Shown piece by piece: positions 37,535-47,900 of a stretch of 64,000 bases of DNA. Within the stretch, counting starts at the first letter, position 1, and every line of letters starts with the position of its first letter. Made by a program: the position numbers and the translations under genes. The notes under the pieces were generated by a model. That model made no database searches and was not told the origin of the DNA. It worked only from the letters and a program-made list of their open reading frames with translations. This stretch comes from Streptosporangium sp. NBC_01756 (GTDB taxonomy: Bacteria; Actinomycetota; Actinomycetes; Streptosporangiales; Streptosporangiaceae): NCBI RefSeq assembly GCF_035917975.1, contig NZ_CP109130.1:2666001-2730000 (forward strand), read 5' to 3'.

Positions 37535-37969
37535 ATGGAATCCAATGACCCAGAGTTCCGCCTCGACGAACTCGACCAGGTCGTACAGGGCAGCGAACGC
37601 TCCCTGCGCGACCTCGCCGCCGCGATGACCGGTCTCGGTGAGGTCACCGGGTCGGGCGAGAGCCGCAGCGGCCTGGTCTCGGCGCGGGTCGGCGCCGACG
37701 GCCGGGTGACCGATGTGGCGATCGCCTCCCGGGGGATGCGGCTGGACAGCGACGCCCTGTCCAAGGAGGTGCTGGAGGCGGTGCAGGCCGCGCAGGACGC
37801 CCAAGGACGGCAGGCGCGGGAACTGGTCTCCTCCCCGCTCGGCGGGGAGGACGCGGTCCGGACGATCCAGCGTCAGTTCGAGGAGATCCAGGAGTCCTTC
37901 GCCGCGGAGATGGGCGAGCGGATCAGCCGGTGGGAGCGGATGAAGAACCGCGACCACTGGGAGCGGTGA
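37535..37969 (+). CDS. YbaB/EbfC-family protein
   Basis: 144 residues. RSGLVSARVGADGRVTDVAIASRGMRLDSDALSKEVLEAVQAA is the YbaB/EbfC core, followed by a charged helix (TIQRQFEEIQESFAAEMGERISRW). It is transcribed away from the EspC-like gene and converges on eccD. Role in the T7SS unknown. Confidence 0.85.
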   Translation: MESNDPEFRLDELDQVVQGSERSLRDLAAAMTGLGEVTGSGESRSGLVSARVGADGRVTDVAIASRGMRLDSDALSKEVLEAVQAAQDAQGRQARELVSSPLGGEDAVRTIQRQFEEIQESFAAEMGERISRWERMKNRDHWER

Positions 37970-37981
37970 CACCCACCGCCC

Positions 37982-38085
37982 CTCAGCCGGCCTCCCGCCC
38001 GCTGCCCCTCAACCGGTCCCCCGTCCACCACGGCTCAACCGGTCTCCCACCCAGCGCGGCTCAACCGGTCCCCCGCCCACCGTGG
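37982..38085. repeat. 26-bp-unit minisatellite, about four copies
   Basis: Three good units start with CTCAACCGGT at 38008, 38034 and 38060. A degenerate fourth lies at 37982-38007. The array fills the gap between the convergent YbaB-like gene and eccD and ends one base before the eccD stop. Confidence 0.85.
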
Positions 38086-38086
38086 C

Positions 38087-39532
38087 TCAGCCAGCCAGAC
38101 CCCGCACCCAGGAGTAGACGTCCAGCACCCCGAGGGCGAGCGGGAACAGCGAGATGATCAGCAGGAGTTCGACGATGTCCCCGGCACGCCCCCAGAACGG
38201 GGACGGCTTCCCCGTCTGCAGCCACAGGCCCATGCTCGCGGAGAGCGCCGCCACACACAGCAGTCCCATCAGCACGGCGATCGCGATGGCGCCTCCCACC
38301 CCGGCGGCCTGCATGATCGCGAACATCGCGAGACCGGCGAACCCGGCGATCGTCAGCCAGAGCCGCTGGCCGGCCCCCTGGAAGACGCGGATGCGCAGCA
38401 GGAGGACCAGCGACAGCACCAGCGCGTTGACCACGGCGATCCAGTGGCCGTCCAGCAGGAGGTATACCTCCGCCACCAGTGCCACCAACGCGATCCCGAC
38501 GACCATCCCGGTCGAGTAGGCCCGCGCGTGCCCGGTGCGCTCCTTGATGTCGGCGCCGTCGACCTTCTGGTTGTCGCTGCGCAGTTCCTCGGCGCTGGTC
38601 GGCATGGCGGGCATCGGCAGGCCGGCGAGCCGGAACGACAGCATCGGGATCAGCGAGCTGAACCCCACCAGGATCGACAGGGCGACCGCCGCCACCCCGG
38701 CCGGAGGGGCGGCGGACACCATCACGATGGCGGCGCTCACCGCTCCGACCATCGCGGCGATGGCGGACCCGAGAAAGAGCGGCACACCGTCGGCGATCGC
38801 GATCATGCTGACGGTGGCCACGAGACCGACGGAGGCGAATCCGGCGAGCATGTGCGCCGAGCCGAGCCCGGCCAGGCTCCCGGTGCTCATCGGCGCGAGG
38901 AGGCCGGCCAGGAAGCCGTACGGCAGAGCCGCGTAACCGACCAGCGCACCCGCCGACGAGTCGCCCACCACCCGGGACATCAAGGTACCCGCGACGATCA
39001 TGAGGAGGGCGAACACCCCTGCGATCACGGCGGACACCGACCACGGCGGTCCCGCCAGCACCAGCGCGGCCACTCCGGTGAGGAGGAACGCGACCGCCGT
39101 ACCCACCCCGACCAGGCGGGTGTGCCGCGGGGTCCACTTGTCAGGCCCCTCCTTGACGCCCGAAGCGACGACATCGGGCACGTCGTCGTACAGGGTCGGG
39201 GGCAGTTCGGCCTCACGTGGCCGCAGATAGAGCACCTCGCCGTCGAGCACACCCAGAGCTCCCAGGCTCTGACCGAGATCGAACGGGGTGCCACCGAGCC
39301 GCTGGAGCACCCATCCCGGGCCCGACGCCGCCTCCCCGCCGACCTCTCCGACCGCGCGGAGCAGGCCGGGCAGGACGTGGGGCAGCGGAATATCCGCAGG
39401 CAGTGCCAGGTCGGCCTTCTTGCGCGGCGCCACGATGGTGACATGGCACAGCGGCGCCAACGGCGCGGCGAACTGGGCCAGCGCACCCTGCGGCATCGGC
39501 CCCTGAGCGGGCGTTTGAGCCAGCGACCTCAC
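38087..39532 (-). CDS. eccD: T7SS core membrane protein EccD
   Basis: About 481 residues. An N-terminal ubiquitin-like domain (VTIVAPRKKADLALPADIPLPHVLPGLL, ending near LYLRPREAELPP) precedes about eleven membrane helices starting near residue 135. That is the EccD layout. Dimers of EccD line the central membrane cavity of the ESX complex. The GTG at 39532 is chosen because GGGGAG lies seven bases ahead. An upstream TTG at 39556 would add eight residues. It is divergent from eccC, with about 146 bp between the starts. Confidence 0.93.
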   Translation of the reverse strand: MRSLAQTPAQGPMPQGALAQFAAPLAPLCHVTIVAPRKKADLALPADIPLPHVLPGLLRAVGEVGGEAASGPGWVLQRLGGTPFDLGQSLGALGVLDGEVLYLRPREAELPPTLYDDVPDVVASGVKEGPDKWTPRHTRLVGVGTAVAFLLTGVAALVLAGPPWSVSAVIAGVFALLMIVAGTLMSRVVGDSSAGALVGYAALPYGFLAGLLAPMSTGSLAGLGSAHMLAGFASVGLVATVSMIAIADGVPLFLGSAIAAMVGAVSAAIVMVSAAPPAGVAAVALSILVGFSSLIPMLSFRLAGLPMPAMPTSAEELRSDNQKVDGADIKERTGHARAYSTGMVVGIALVALVAEVYLLLDGHWIAVVNALVLSLVLLLRIRVFQGAGQRLWLTIAGFAGLAMFAIMQAAGVGGAIAIAVLMGLLCVAALSASMGLWLQTGKPSPFWGRAGDIVELLLIISLFPLALGVLDVYSWVRGLAG

Positions 39533-39678
39533 AGACGTACTCCCCGTCAACCACAAGCATCACGGACATCACCGACATCACGGATACGGTATCGGGGAGA
39601 GTGGGGCTCCCGCGCGACGGCCGCAGATAACCGTTTTCTGGTAGAAGTAGCGCAAACGATCAGGAAGGCGATTTCAGG

Positions 39679-42600
39679 GTGAGCATCGTCATCGTACGGC
39701 GCCCAGAGCGACGGCCGCCGCCCAAATCTCCTCGGGGCGAGATCCTGCTCGAGTCACCGCCGGAGGTCCCCGAGGTCCAGTCGCAGGGCTTCACCGCGGT
39801 GCTCACCTACCTGCCGATGGTCGCGGGCGCCGCCGCGATGGGCCTGATGTTCACCTCCAACGGGAACAGCAACCCGATCATGTACGTCTCGAGCGGCCTG
39901 TTCGCCATATCCATGCTGGGCATGAGCCTCGGCCAGATGGGCCGGCAGTCCGGCGAGCGCAAGCAGCAGCTGAACGGCCAGCGCCGCGACTACTTCCGCT
40001 ACCTGTCCCAGATCCGCAAGAAGGTACGGCGGGCGGCGAGGCAGCAGCGCGAGGCTCTCGAGTGGAGCGGCCCCGCCCCAGACACGCTGTGGTGGGTCGC
40101 CATGAGCCAGCGGCTGTGGGAACGGAGGGCCCGCGACGAGGACTTCGGCACGGTACGGCTCGGCACCGGTGTCCAGAAACTCGCCATCCAGCTGATCCCC
40201 CCGGACTCCAAACCGGTCGAGGACCTGGACGCCCTGACGTCCGGGGCGCTGCGGAGATTCATCCGGGCACACTCGACGGTGTCCGGGCTGCCGGTGGCCG
40301 TGGCCCTGCACTCCTTCGCGCGGATCAACCTGACGGGCGATCCGCTGGCCGTACGCGAGCTCGTGCGCGCGATGATCGCCCAGATGACCGTGTTCCACTC
40401 CCCGGACGACATGCGGATCATGGTGTGTGCGAACAAGGAGTGGATGACCCAGTGGGATTGGGTCAAGTGGCTCCCCCACGCGCTGCATCCGGACGAGGTC
40501 GACGCCGCCGGCCCGGTGCGGCTGATGGCCGACAACCTCGCCCAGCTCGACCAGCTGCTCGGTCCGGAGCTGAAGGAGCGGGCCCGGTTCCGGCCCGGCG
40601 CCTCCGGCGACGCGCTGCCGTACCACGTGCTGATCATCGATGGCGGGCACGTGCCGCGCGACTCCCAGCTCGGCATGGACGCCATCGACGGCGTCACCGT
40701 GATCGACCTGTCCGGAGCGTCGGGGCCCATCGAGGAGAAGAACACGCTGCGGCTGGACATCCAGCCGGACGGCTTCTTCATGATCAAGATCGACCACGCG
40801 GGCAAGAAGACCTCGACCCGGCTGGGCGACCCCGACAAGCTGGACTTCCTGCGGGTGGAGGGCCTGGCCCGGCAGCTCGCCCCGCTGCGCGTGTCGACCG
40901 CGAAGGGAGGGGAGGCGCAGGACGTCCTGGCGATGAACACCTCCCTGACCGACCTGCTCGGCGTCGGTGACCCGGGCCGCCTTGACCCGGCGGTGACCTG
41001 GCGGCCCCGGGCGGGGCGCAACCGGCTCCGGGTGCCGATCGGTCTCGGCGTGGACGGCCGTCTGGTCGAACTCGACATCAAGGAGTCGGCGCAGGGCGGT
41101 ATGGGGCCGCACGGCCTGGTCATCGGCGCCACGGGGTCGGGCAAGAGCGAGCTGCTGCGGACCCTGGTGCTCGGCCTGGCGATCACCCATTCGTCGGAGA
41201 TCCTGAACTTCGTCCTGGTCGACTTCAAAGGCGGCGCCACCTTCCTCGGCCTCGACACCCTTTCCCACGTCTCGGCGGTCATCACCAACCTCGAAGACGA
41301 GCTGCCCCTGGTCGACCGCATGTACGACGCCCTGCACGGGGAGATGGTCCGCCGCCAGGAACTGCTCCGCTCCGCCGGCAACTACGCCTCCCTGCGCGAC
41401 TACGAGCGCGCCCGCGAACAGGGCGTCGACCTGCGGCCGATGCCCACGCTGTTCGTCGTGATCGACGAGTTCAGCGAGCTGCTCTCGGCCAAACCCGAGT
41501 TCATCGAACTGTTCGTGATGATCGGACGGCTCGGCCGCTCGCTCGGCGTCCACCTCCTGCTGGCCTCCCAACGCCTGGAGGAGGGACGGCTGCGCGGCCT
41601 GGACACCCACCTGTCCTACCGCGTCGGTCTGCGGACCTTCTCCGCGATGGAGAGCCGGGTCGTGCTCGGCGTCGCCGACGCCTACGAGCTGCCGTCCGCC
41701 CCGGGCAACGGCTACCTCAAGTTCGACACCACCGGGATGACCCGGTTCAAAGCCGCCTACGTGTCCGGCGCCTACCAGGCCGACCCCCTCATGGCGGCGG
41801 CGGTGGACGGGCAGGGGCCGATCCGGCAGGTCGTGGAGTACAGTCCGGAGTTCTCCCCGGTCCCCGTGGTGGAGGAGCCGAAGAAGGAGCTGACGGCGGC
41901 GGAGGACGCGCCGGCCGACAGAGGGGCGCTCAGCATGCTGGACGTCGTGGTCAGCCGGTTGAACGAGCACGGACCGCCCGCCCACCGGATCTGGCTGCCG
42001 CCGCTGGGCGACGCCCCGACCCTCACCCACCTGCTTCCGCCCCTGTCGGCGACACCCGAGTTCGGCCTGAGCACGACCGGATGGGCGGGCCGGGGACAGC
42101 TGCACGCCGTCGTGGGCATCATCGACAAACCGTTCGAGCAGCGGAGTGACCCGTTCTGGCTGGACCTGTCGGGAGCGACCGGACACGTCGGCGTCGCCGG
42201 GGGGACGCAGAGCGGCAAGAGCACGGTGCTCCGCACGCTGATCACCAGCATCGCGCTCACCCACACCCCACGCGAAGTGCAGTTCTACTGCCTGGACTTC
42301 GGCGGCGGCGCCCTCTCCTCGCTGGAGGGGCTGCCCCACGTGGGCGGGATCGCCAGCCGCCTCGACGGCGACCGCGTCCGCCGTACGGTCGCCGAGATCG
42401 CCACCCTGCTCCAGCAGCGGGAGCGCGACTTCACCGAACAGGGCATCGACTCGATCGTCACCTACCGGCAGCAGGTCGCCGACGGGACGATCCAGGGCGA
42501 CCGGTTCGGTGACGTCTTCCTGGTGGTCGACGGCTGGCTGACCGTGCGACAGGAGTTCGACACGATCGAACCCGTGATCACCGACCTGGCCGCACGCGGG

Positions 42601-43671
42601 CTCGGCTACGGCATCCACGTCGTGGCGGCCACCAACAAGTGGTCGGAGTTCCGTCCCGGCATCCGTGACCTCTTCGGCAACCGGATCGAGCTGAAACTCG
42701 GAGACGCCTACGAATCCGAGGTCAACCGCAAGGCGTCGCTGGCCGTGCCCGAAGGCGTTCCGGGCCGGGGACTCACCCGGGAGGGTCTGCACTTCCTGTC
42801 GGCCCTGCCGCGGATCGACGGCGTCCAGAAGGCCGAGGACCTGTCGGCCGGGGTGCGCACGCTCGTCCACGCCGTCCGGGAAGCCTGGCAGGGAGCCCCC
42901 GCTCCCGCCGTACGGCTGCTGCCGGCCGTGCTGCCCGCCGAGACGTTGCCCGACGCGACGCAGAGCGGGCCGAACCGGATCCCGATCGGCATCGACGAGG
43001 CCAACCTGGCGCCCGTCATGATCGACTTCGAGGTCGACCCGCACTTCGTCGTGGTGGGCGACACCGAGAGCGGGAAGTCCAACATGCTGCGCCTCATCAC
43101 CGAGGGCCTGGTCGCCCGGCACACGCCGCAGGAGGCCATGATGATCGTGATCGACTACCGGCGGGCACTGCTGGACTCCGCCGCCACCGAGCACCGCATC
43201 GGCTACGCCGCCTCCAGCGCGGCGGCGACCGACCTGATCCAGGACGTGCGCAGCGCACTGCTCAAACGGCTGCCTCCGGCGGATCTCACCCCCGACCAGC
43301 TACGGGCCAGGAACTGGTGGCAGGGCTCGGACCTGTACATCGTCGTCGACGACTACGACCTGGTGGCCACCTCGTCGAACCCGCTCCAACCGCTGGCCGA
43401 ACTGCTGCCGCAGGCCCGCGACATCGGCCTGCACCTCGTCATGTCCCGGGCGATGGGCGGTATCGGCCGGGCCATGTTCGACCAGGTCATCCAGAAGGTC
43501 AAGGACATGGCCAGTCCCGCCATGATCCTGTCCGGCAACAAGGACGAGGGCTTCGTGTTCGGCAACGTGCGCCCCCAGCCCTTCCCACCGGGCCGGGGCA
43601 TCTACGTGGACCGGAAGTACGGAGCGCGCCTGGTGCAGACCGCCCTCATGCCGCCCCCGGAGGTCGGCTGA
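39679..43671 (+). CDS. eccC: T7SS FtsK/SpoIIIE-type ATPase EccC
   Basis: 1330 residues, single-chain form. Two membrane helices lie at about 38-85. Three ATPase domains follow, with Walker A motifs near residue 484 (GATGSGKSELLRTL), 840 (GGTQSGKSTVLRTL) and 1127 (GDTESGKSNMLRLI). Walker B-like strands include LFVVIDEFSELL and VFLVVDGW. EccC recognises the C-terminal signal of WXG100 substrates and drives export. All three P-loops look intact. GTG start. It sits alone on the plus strand with eccD divergent. Confidence 0.96.
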   Translation: MSIVIVRRPERRPPPKSPRGEILLESPPEVPEVQSQGFTAVLTYLPMVAGAAAMGLMFTSNGNSNPIMYVSSGLFAISMLGMSLGQMGRQSGERKQQLNGQRRDYFRYLSQIRKKVRRAARQQREALEWSGPAPDTLWWVAMSQRLWERRARDEDFGTVRLGTGVQKLAIQLIPPDSKPVEDLDALTSGALRRFIRAHSTVSGLPVAVALHSFARINLTGDPLAVRELVRAMIAQMTVFHSPDDMRIMVCANKEWMTQWDWVKWLPHALHPDEVDAAGPVRLMADNLAQLDQLLGPELKERARFRPGASGDALPYHVLIIDGGHVPRDSQLGMDAIDGVTVIDLSGASGPIEEKNTLRLDIQPDGFFMIKIDHAGKKTSTRLGDPDKLDFLRVEGLARQLAPLRVSTAKGGEAQDVLAMNTSLTDLLGVGDPGRLDPAVTWRPRAGRNRLRVPIGLGVDGRLVELDIKESAQGGMGPHGLVIGATGSGKSELLRTLVLGLAITHSSEILNFVLVDFKGGATFLGLDTLSHVSAVITNLEDELPLVDRMYDALHGEMVRRQELLRSAGNYASLRDYERAREQGVDLRPMPTLFVVIDEFSELLSAKPEFIELFVMIGRLGRSLGVHLLLASQRLEEGRLRGLDTHLSYRVGLRTFSAMESRVVLGVADAYELPSAPGNGYLKFDTTGMTRFKAAYVSGAYQADPLMAAAVDGQGPIRQVVEYSPEFSPVPVVEEPKKELTAAEDAPADRGALSMLDVVVSRLNEHGPPAHRIWLPPLGDAPTLTHLLPPLSATPEFGLSTTGWAGRGQLHAVVGIIDKPFEQRSDPFWLDLSGATGHVGVAGGTQSGKSTVLRTLITSIALTHTPREVQFYCLDFGGGALSSLEGLPHVGGIASRLDGDRVRRTVAEIATLLQQRERDFTEQGIDSIVTYRQQVADGTIQGDRFGDVFLVVDGWLTVRQEFDTIEPVITDLAARGLGYGIHVVAATNKWSEFRPGIRDLFGNRIELKLGDAYESEVNRKASLAVPEGVPGRGLTREGLHFLSALPRIDGVQKAEDLSAGVRTLVHAVREAWQGAPAPAVRLLPAVLPAETLPDATQSGPNRIPIGIDEANLAPVMIDFEVDPHFVVVGDTESGKSNMLRLITEGLVARHTPQEAMMIVIDYRRALLDSAATEHRIGYAASSAAATDLIQDVRSALLKRLPPADLTPDQLRARNWWQGSDLYIVVDDYDLVATSSNPLQPLAELLPQARDIGLHLVMSRAMGGIGRAMFDQVIQKVKDMASPAMILSGNKDEGFVFGNVRPQPFPPGRGIYVDRKYGARLVQTALMPPPEVG

Positions 43672-43679
43672 CGGATCTC

Positions 43680-43725
43680 CCGCCGGTCCTCCCGCCTCCT
43701 GGCCGGAGGACCGGAGGACCGGCGG
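43680..43725 (+). terminator. hairpin terminator after eccC
   Basis: 43680-43692 (CCGCCGGTCCTCC) pairs perfectly with 43713-43725. The 20-base loop can itself fold (CTCC..GGAG). It lies 9 bp after the eccC stop. Confidence 0.75.
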
Positions 43726-43728
43726 AGC

Positions 43729-43990
43729 CCGTCGAGTGCGTGCCGGGCGGTGACGGGGTCCCCATCGCCGCTGTGGTGACCGTGGGCGGCGATGCGGTGG
43801 TACAGGTTCGTGTCCGGGCGGATCCCGTGCACCCGCAGGTCATAGGTGAAGGCGACGGTGACGGTCCAGTTCCATGCGCCGTCGGCGTGGAAGCTCAGCG
43901 GCACGACCTACCCGCGTGACGGCTGCAGCCGGTCGACGTCCAGGCCATCGGCTTGAACCGGTCCAGGACGATGAACCAGCCGAAGCCCAC
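43729..43990 (-). pseudogene. decayed fragment of an unrecognised gene
   Basis: The minus strand shows two stretches with strong G/C third-position bias in different frames. One, about 43904 back to 43729, reads PLSFHADGAWNWTVTVAFTY and continues with RVHGIRPDTNLY. The other, about 43990 back to 43897, reads VGFGWFIVLDRFKPMAW and ends in a stop. A frameshift near 43900 joins them. This is the only content of the 325-bp gap 43672-43996 apart from the terminator. The family is unknown. Confidence 0.35.
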
Positions 43991-43996
43991 GAACGA

Positions 43997-44314
43997 TCAG
44001 ACGTCAGCGGAGGAAAGAGAACTCGCCTGGTTGGCCGCCTCATACACCGCGGCATTCGCCCTCAACCGCTCTTGGACGTCGCCGATCTCCTCGATGTAAG
44101 CGTCGAAAGCGTCGAATATCTCCTGCTTGACGCGTGGGAGGTTCTTCTCCAGCTCCGCGCCGTACTGGTCATCGCCCAGCGGACGGCCCTCTCGCAGAAA
44201 CGCCTCACTCAGTGCGGCGTACTCCTCCCGGAGGAAGTCGCGCTCGTCACCGTAGTACTGGGCTCTGCGGCGCAGTCCCGCCCACTCCGCGTAATAACCG
44301 CCGGGCACCGTCAC
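43997..44314 (-). CDS. small helical T7SS-associated protein
   Basis: 105 residues, all-helical and charged (RDFLREEYAALSEAFLREG, FDAFDAYIEEIGDVQERLRANAAVYEAANQ). The size and C-terminal helix suit an ESX/WXG100-type partner, but no W-x-G turn is present. The GTG start overlaps the stop of the YbaB-like gene upstream (GTGA). No named family recognised. Confidence 0.7.
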   Translation of the reverse strand: MTVPGGYYAEWAGLRRRAQYYGDERDFLREEYAALSEAFLREGRPLGDDQYGAELEKNLPRVKQEIFDAFDAYIEEIGDVQERLRANAAVYEAANQASSLSSADV

Positions 44315-44712
44315 CGTCGGCTCTCCGACTCCCTGGACGGCAGCTCCACCGGCTGTGGCAGGAACGACTCGAAGCTCGCACCCTCTCCGAAGAGCTCCTC
44401 GTACGGCAGGCCGTCCGGCACGAACGGAGCCATCAGCTCCTGCGTCCGAGCCGACACCTCACCCGTGGCCGCGCCGATCTGCTCCATGATCGACCGGGCG
44501 AGCTCCGACGCCGACAGCTTCCGGTAGACACGCGGATCAAGCTCGATGTTCTGCACCTGACCGCGTGGCCCCACCGTCACGGTCACCATCCGGTCCTCCG
44601 AACGGGCGGTCGCCACCAGCTCGTTCAGCTTGCCGTACGCATCGCGGAGCTGCGCCGCCTGCCGGTTGTACTCGTCGGCCAGCTCATCGATGGCCATCCG
44701 AAACTCATCACT
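44311..44712 (-). CDS. YbaB/EbfC-family protein
   Basis: About 133 residues. VTVTVGPRGQVQNIELDPRVY followed by KLSASELARSIMEQIGAA is the YbaB/EbfC core. GTG at 44712 is preferred because AGGGG lies eight bases ahead. A GTG at 44724 is the alternative. A fragment of this gene's 5' end recurs at 50978-51053. It forms a coupled pair with the 43997 gene just downstream of the large effector. Confidence 0.82.
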   Translation of the reverse strand, partial: SDEFRMAIDELADEYNRQAAQLRDAYGKLNELVATARSEDRMVTVTVGPRGQVQNIELDPRVYRKLSASELARSIMEQIGAATGEVSARTQELMAPFVPDGLPYEELFGEGASFESFLPQPVELPSRESESRR

Positions 44713-44936
44713 CACCGCGATCACCCCTGATAAGCCGATAAGTCACAAAATTACCAATTACCTCACAGATACCAGCTATTTTCCAGCGGAGCGGACCTGG
44801 GCACCCGGGAATCCCTGTGACGCTCCTCGCACCCGGTCAACAGGCTCAGCGTGCAGCCCGCCTCCATGCCGTCTCCGGAGCCCGGACGCGTCCACCCGCG
44901 CTCCTCCGCCGCGGCGGCTCATTCGGCGAACGGCGT

Positions 44937-47900
44937 CTACTCCGACGGGCCCGGACGACGGCCGACGGCTTCCCCAGACTCCTCATTGCTCTCATTGGTC
45001 TCCGTGAGGACGGCGGCGGAGGGACCACTCCAGTTGATCAGCCCATCGATGCGATTCAGACCTGGGCGCACGGGCGGAGCGTCGTCCGGTACGGCGTGCG
45101 GCGGATTCGCCGCCGCGGCGGACTCGCCCCCCCTGCGGGTCGCCGGGCCGCCCTCAGGGCCAGGGGGACCCGACCAACTGCCGTCGGCCGGGAGGCTCAC
45201 TCGCTCCGCGGTCTCGCCGTTCGGGCGTTTGATTCTCTCCCAACCATTGGGAATCGGGTCATCCGGCAGGAATATCTTCATCTCCCCGCGCCCGCCAAGG
45301 TCCAGCGAATCGCTGAAATTATCGCGGTTATGGGGTTGCATGCTCTCGGGTCCGCCATACCACAGCACATCAGTGGAGGCGATCACCGCCCGCCCGGTCC
45401 CCTGGGACAATTTCACCCCGAAAGACACTTTTCCTCCGCCCAAATTGCAGGAGTAAAGGAAGATCGCGTCGTTCGGCCGCAGGCCGGGCTCGTTCAGCAG
45501 CAGCGGTACAAATCTCCGGGGGGAAAGTCCCCGATGACCAATCCCGAGCCTCCCCCGGCCTCCATGAGCGAGCGGCTGGAATGCACCATCCACGGGGAGC
45601 AACCGGTCGGCTAGAGGTTTCAATCCCATGTCATGTTTGCTCCCCTGATCGCGATACCACACTCCCCCATTAATTTGTTCTCGATGCGCTTTGAAATGAT
45701 GGGCGTTCTCTCCGGAGAGCTTCGGAGGAGCGTGTGCGACCTGGTTCTTCTCTGCAGCGGAAACGGCACGCTGACTTACCTCACCATGGGTCAGGAAGTA
45801 ATGCCTGTTGCCATTCGGACTCTCGTGGATCGCGAGAACCCGGAACGGCGAGTCCGGACCGAAGACCACCTGATGCGGCCTGCCCGAGATATCCGAAACC
45901 GGGATGATGTCGTCGGAGCGGATGGTCAACCGTACGCTTCCCTGCATGTCCGGCAGGTAGCCAGGGTCATCGACCCCCTCGAGAAGTCCCTTGAAGGTGA
46001 AGGTGCGACCAGCGGCCAGATCGCCCGGCATCCAGTCCGCCGGCACACGCACCTGGACGTGTCCCTCGCTGCGCGGCCGCGAAGCCAGCTCCAGCGCCGC
46101 TCGTTCCACCCAATCATGTGCCCTGGCCAGTTCCGCGGGGTCTCCCCGACCGGCCGCCGCCTCGTTCACCTGGCGGAGATTGTCACCCATCATCAGGCGG
46201 GGCAGCACATCACCGGGATTCACCGTTCGCGGGTCGCGCATGGACCACTGGAAGGGATTCCCACCGTGATCCGCACCGTGATCGCGACTTGCCTCGCGTA
46301 CGGAGGCACCATCGGGGTCTCTTAACAGGGGGCGATCCCCATCGGCGTTGCGCGCGACGTGCCCGAACCGGTCCATGACATCGTCATGCCAGTCCAGCCA
46401 GTCCAGCCAGTGCTGCCAGTACACCTTCCTGCTTTTGATGTCTCTCCCGCCTTCGATGTCCAGCCTGCGTTTGAGCTCCGGCCTGAGTGCCTCCAACCGC
46501 TCCGCCACCGCGGCGACATCCACCTGACTCAGCGCGTTGCGGCCGAACGCGAAAGAAGTGGATCCTTTGCTCTGCTCACCCTGGAGTGGGGTGAGAAACT
46601 CCCGCGAGAGTGCCGGGTCCAGCGCGGACAGACGATCGGCGTCGATCGTAAGGCGGCGGGCACCGTCGCCGTCCGGACCCTCGGCCCAGGAGCCCTCTCT
46701 TGTGGTCAGCACTCTGTGCAGGGCAAGCGCCACCCGCTCGTCGGCCGTCGGGGAGGGGTGGGTGAAGTAGACGGCCGTCTCGCTCGCGCGGAAGACCTCG
46801 CCGCCCGCCTCGCCGACGGATCCGTGCGAAAGGAGCGCCGCCTCATGGTCATCGGCACCACGCGAATCGTTGTGCTCGAAGCGGAAAGCCTGGTGTCCGT
46901 CGTTGAAGGTGACGAGTTCCCGTGCTTTACCGTCCTCGCCCATGACCTGCTCGAAGCGGAAGATCCCCGTCGCGACGCTTCTGCCCAGAGCGCCATTGTC
47001 ATAGCGCAGATAGAGAGTGTCACCGGAACGGCGACTCGGGACCTCCTTCAGCCCGAGGACGCGCCCGACCATCGCCGACGCCTCAACCTGGAGGGCTTGT
47101 CCTCCGGTGAAACGGATCGCGGACACCCCGTCGTTGAAGGTGACGATCTCCACCTCGCCGAGGTTGCCGCCTTTGATGACGCGAGTGTCGCGGATACCGG
47201 TGTTGACGCTGCGTTCCAGCCGCCCGCCGGGATCAAGGACAGTGGGATCGGGAGTGGCGGCCCGATCCGCTTGTCCGCCCTCACCCAGGGACCTGACCTG
47301 CTGCCGGTCTCCGCCGGGAATCGGGGTGTCGGGCAGGAATATGCGCAGGTCTTCGCGCTCGGCGAGTCCCCGCGGACCGGTGTTCCCCTCAGCGGGGTGG
47401 ACGGTTGTGGCACCGTGTCGCGTCTCGGGCACCCCCGCGGTAACGGTGACTACCACGTGCCCGGTCCGCTGGGCCAGTTCCTGTGCGAAAGCCGTCTGGC
47501 CCAGGCCCCCGTTGTCGTGGTGAAGGAAGATCGTCGTGTGGGGACGCAAGCGGGAATCGTTCAGCAGCAGCGGCGCGAACTCAGCGGCCGTGAGCTGCTT
47601 TCCACCGATGAGAACCCCGTTCTGGTCTCCATGGACGAGCACCTGGAACCCGCCGTACACCCGGCGGAGCGCGCCGGCCGCCGCCCACAGGTAATTTTCA
47701 TGGGGGTTGCCGGAATCGAGGTACAAAATCCCTTCGTTGAAGGGTCGTCGATGCGATTTAAGGTGATCAGCGTTCTGCCGGGTGAGAACCGGAGGAGTGC
47801 TCGCGCTCCGGGCCCCCTCTACGGCGGAAGCGGCGCGCTGGCTTTCCCCGCCATGGGCCAGGAGGTAATGCGTGCTGCCGTCACCGTCCTCCTCGGCGAG

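Noticed and set aside
39754..43194. 1146-codon minus-strand frame opposite eccC
   Set aside because: Shadow of eccC. No motifs and His/Gln/Val-rich composition.
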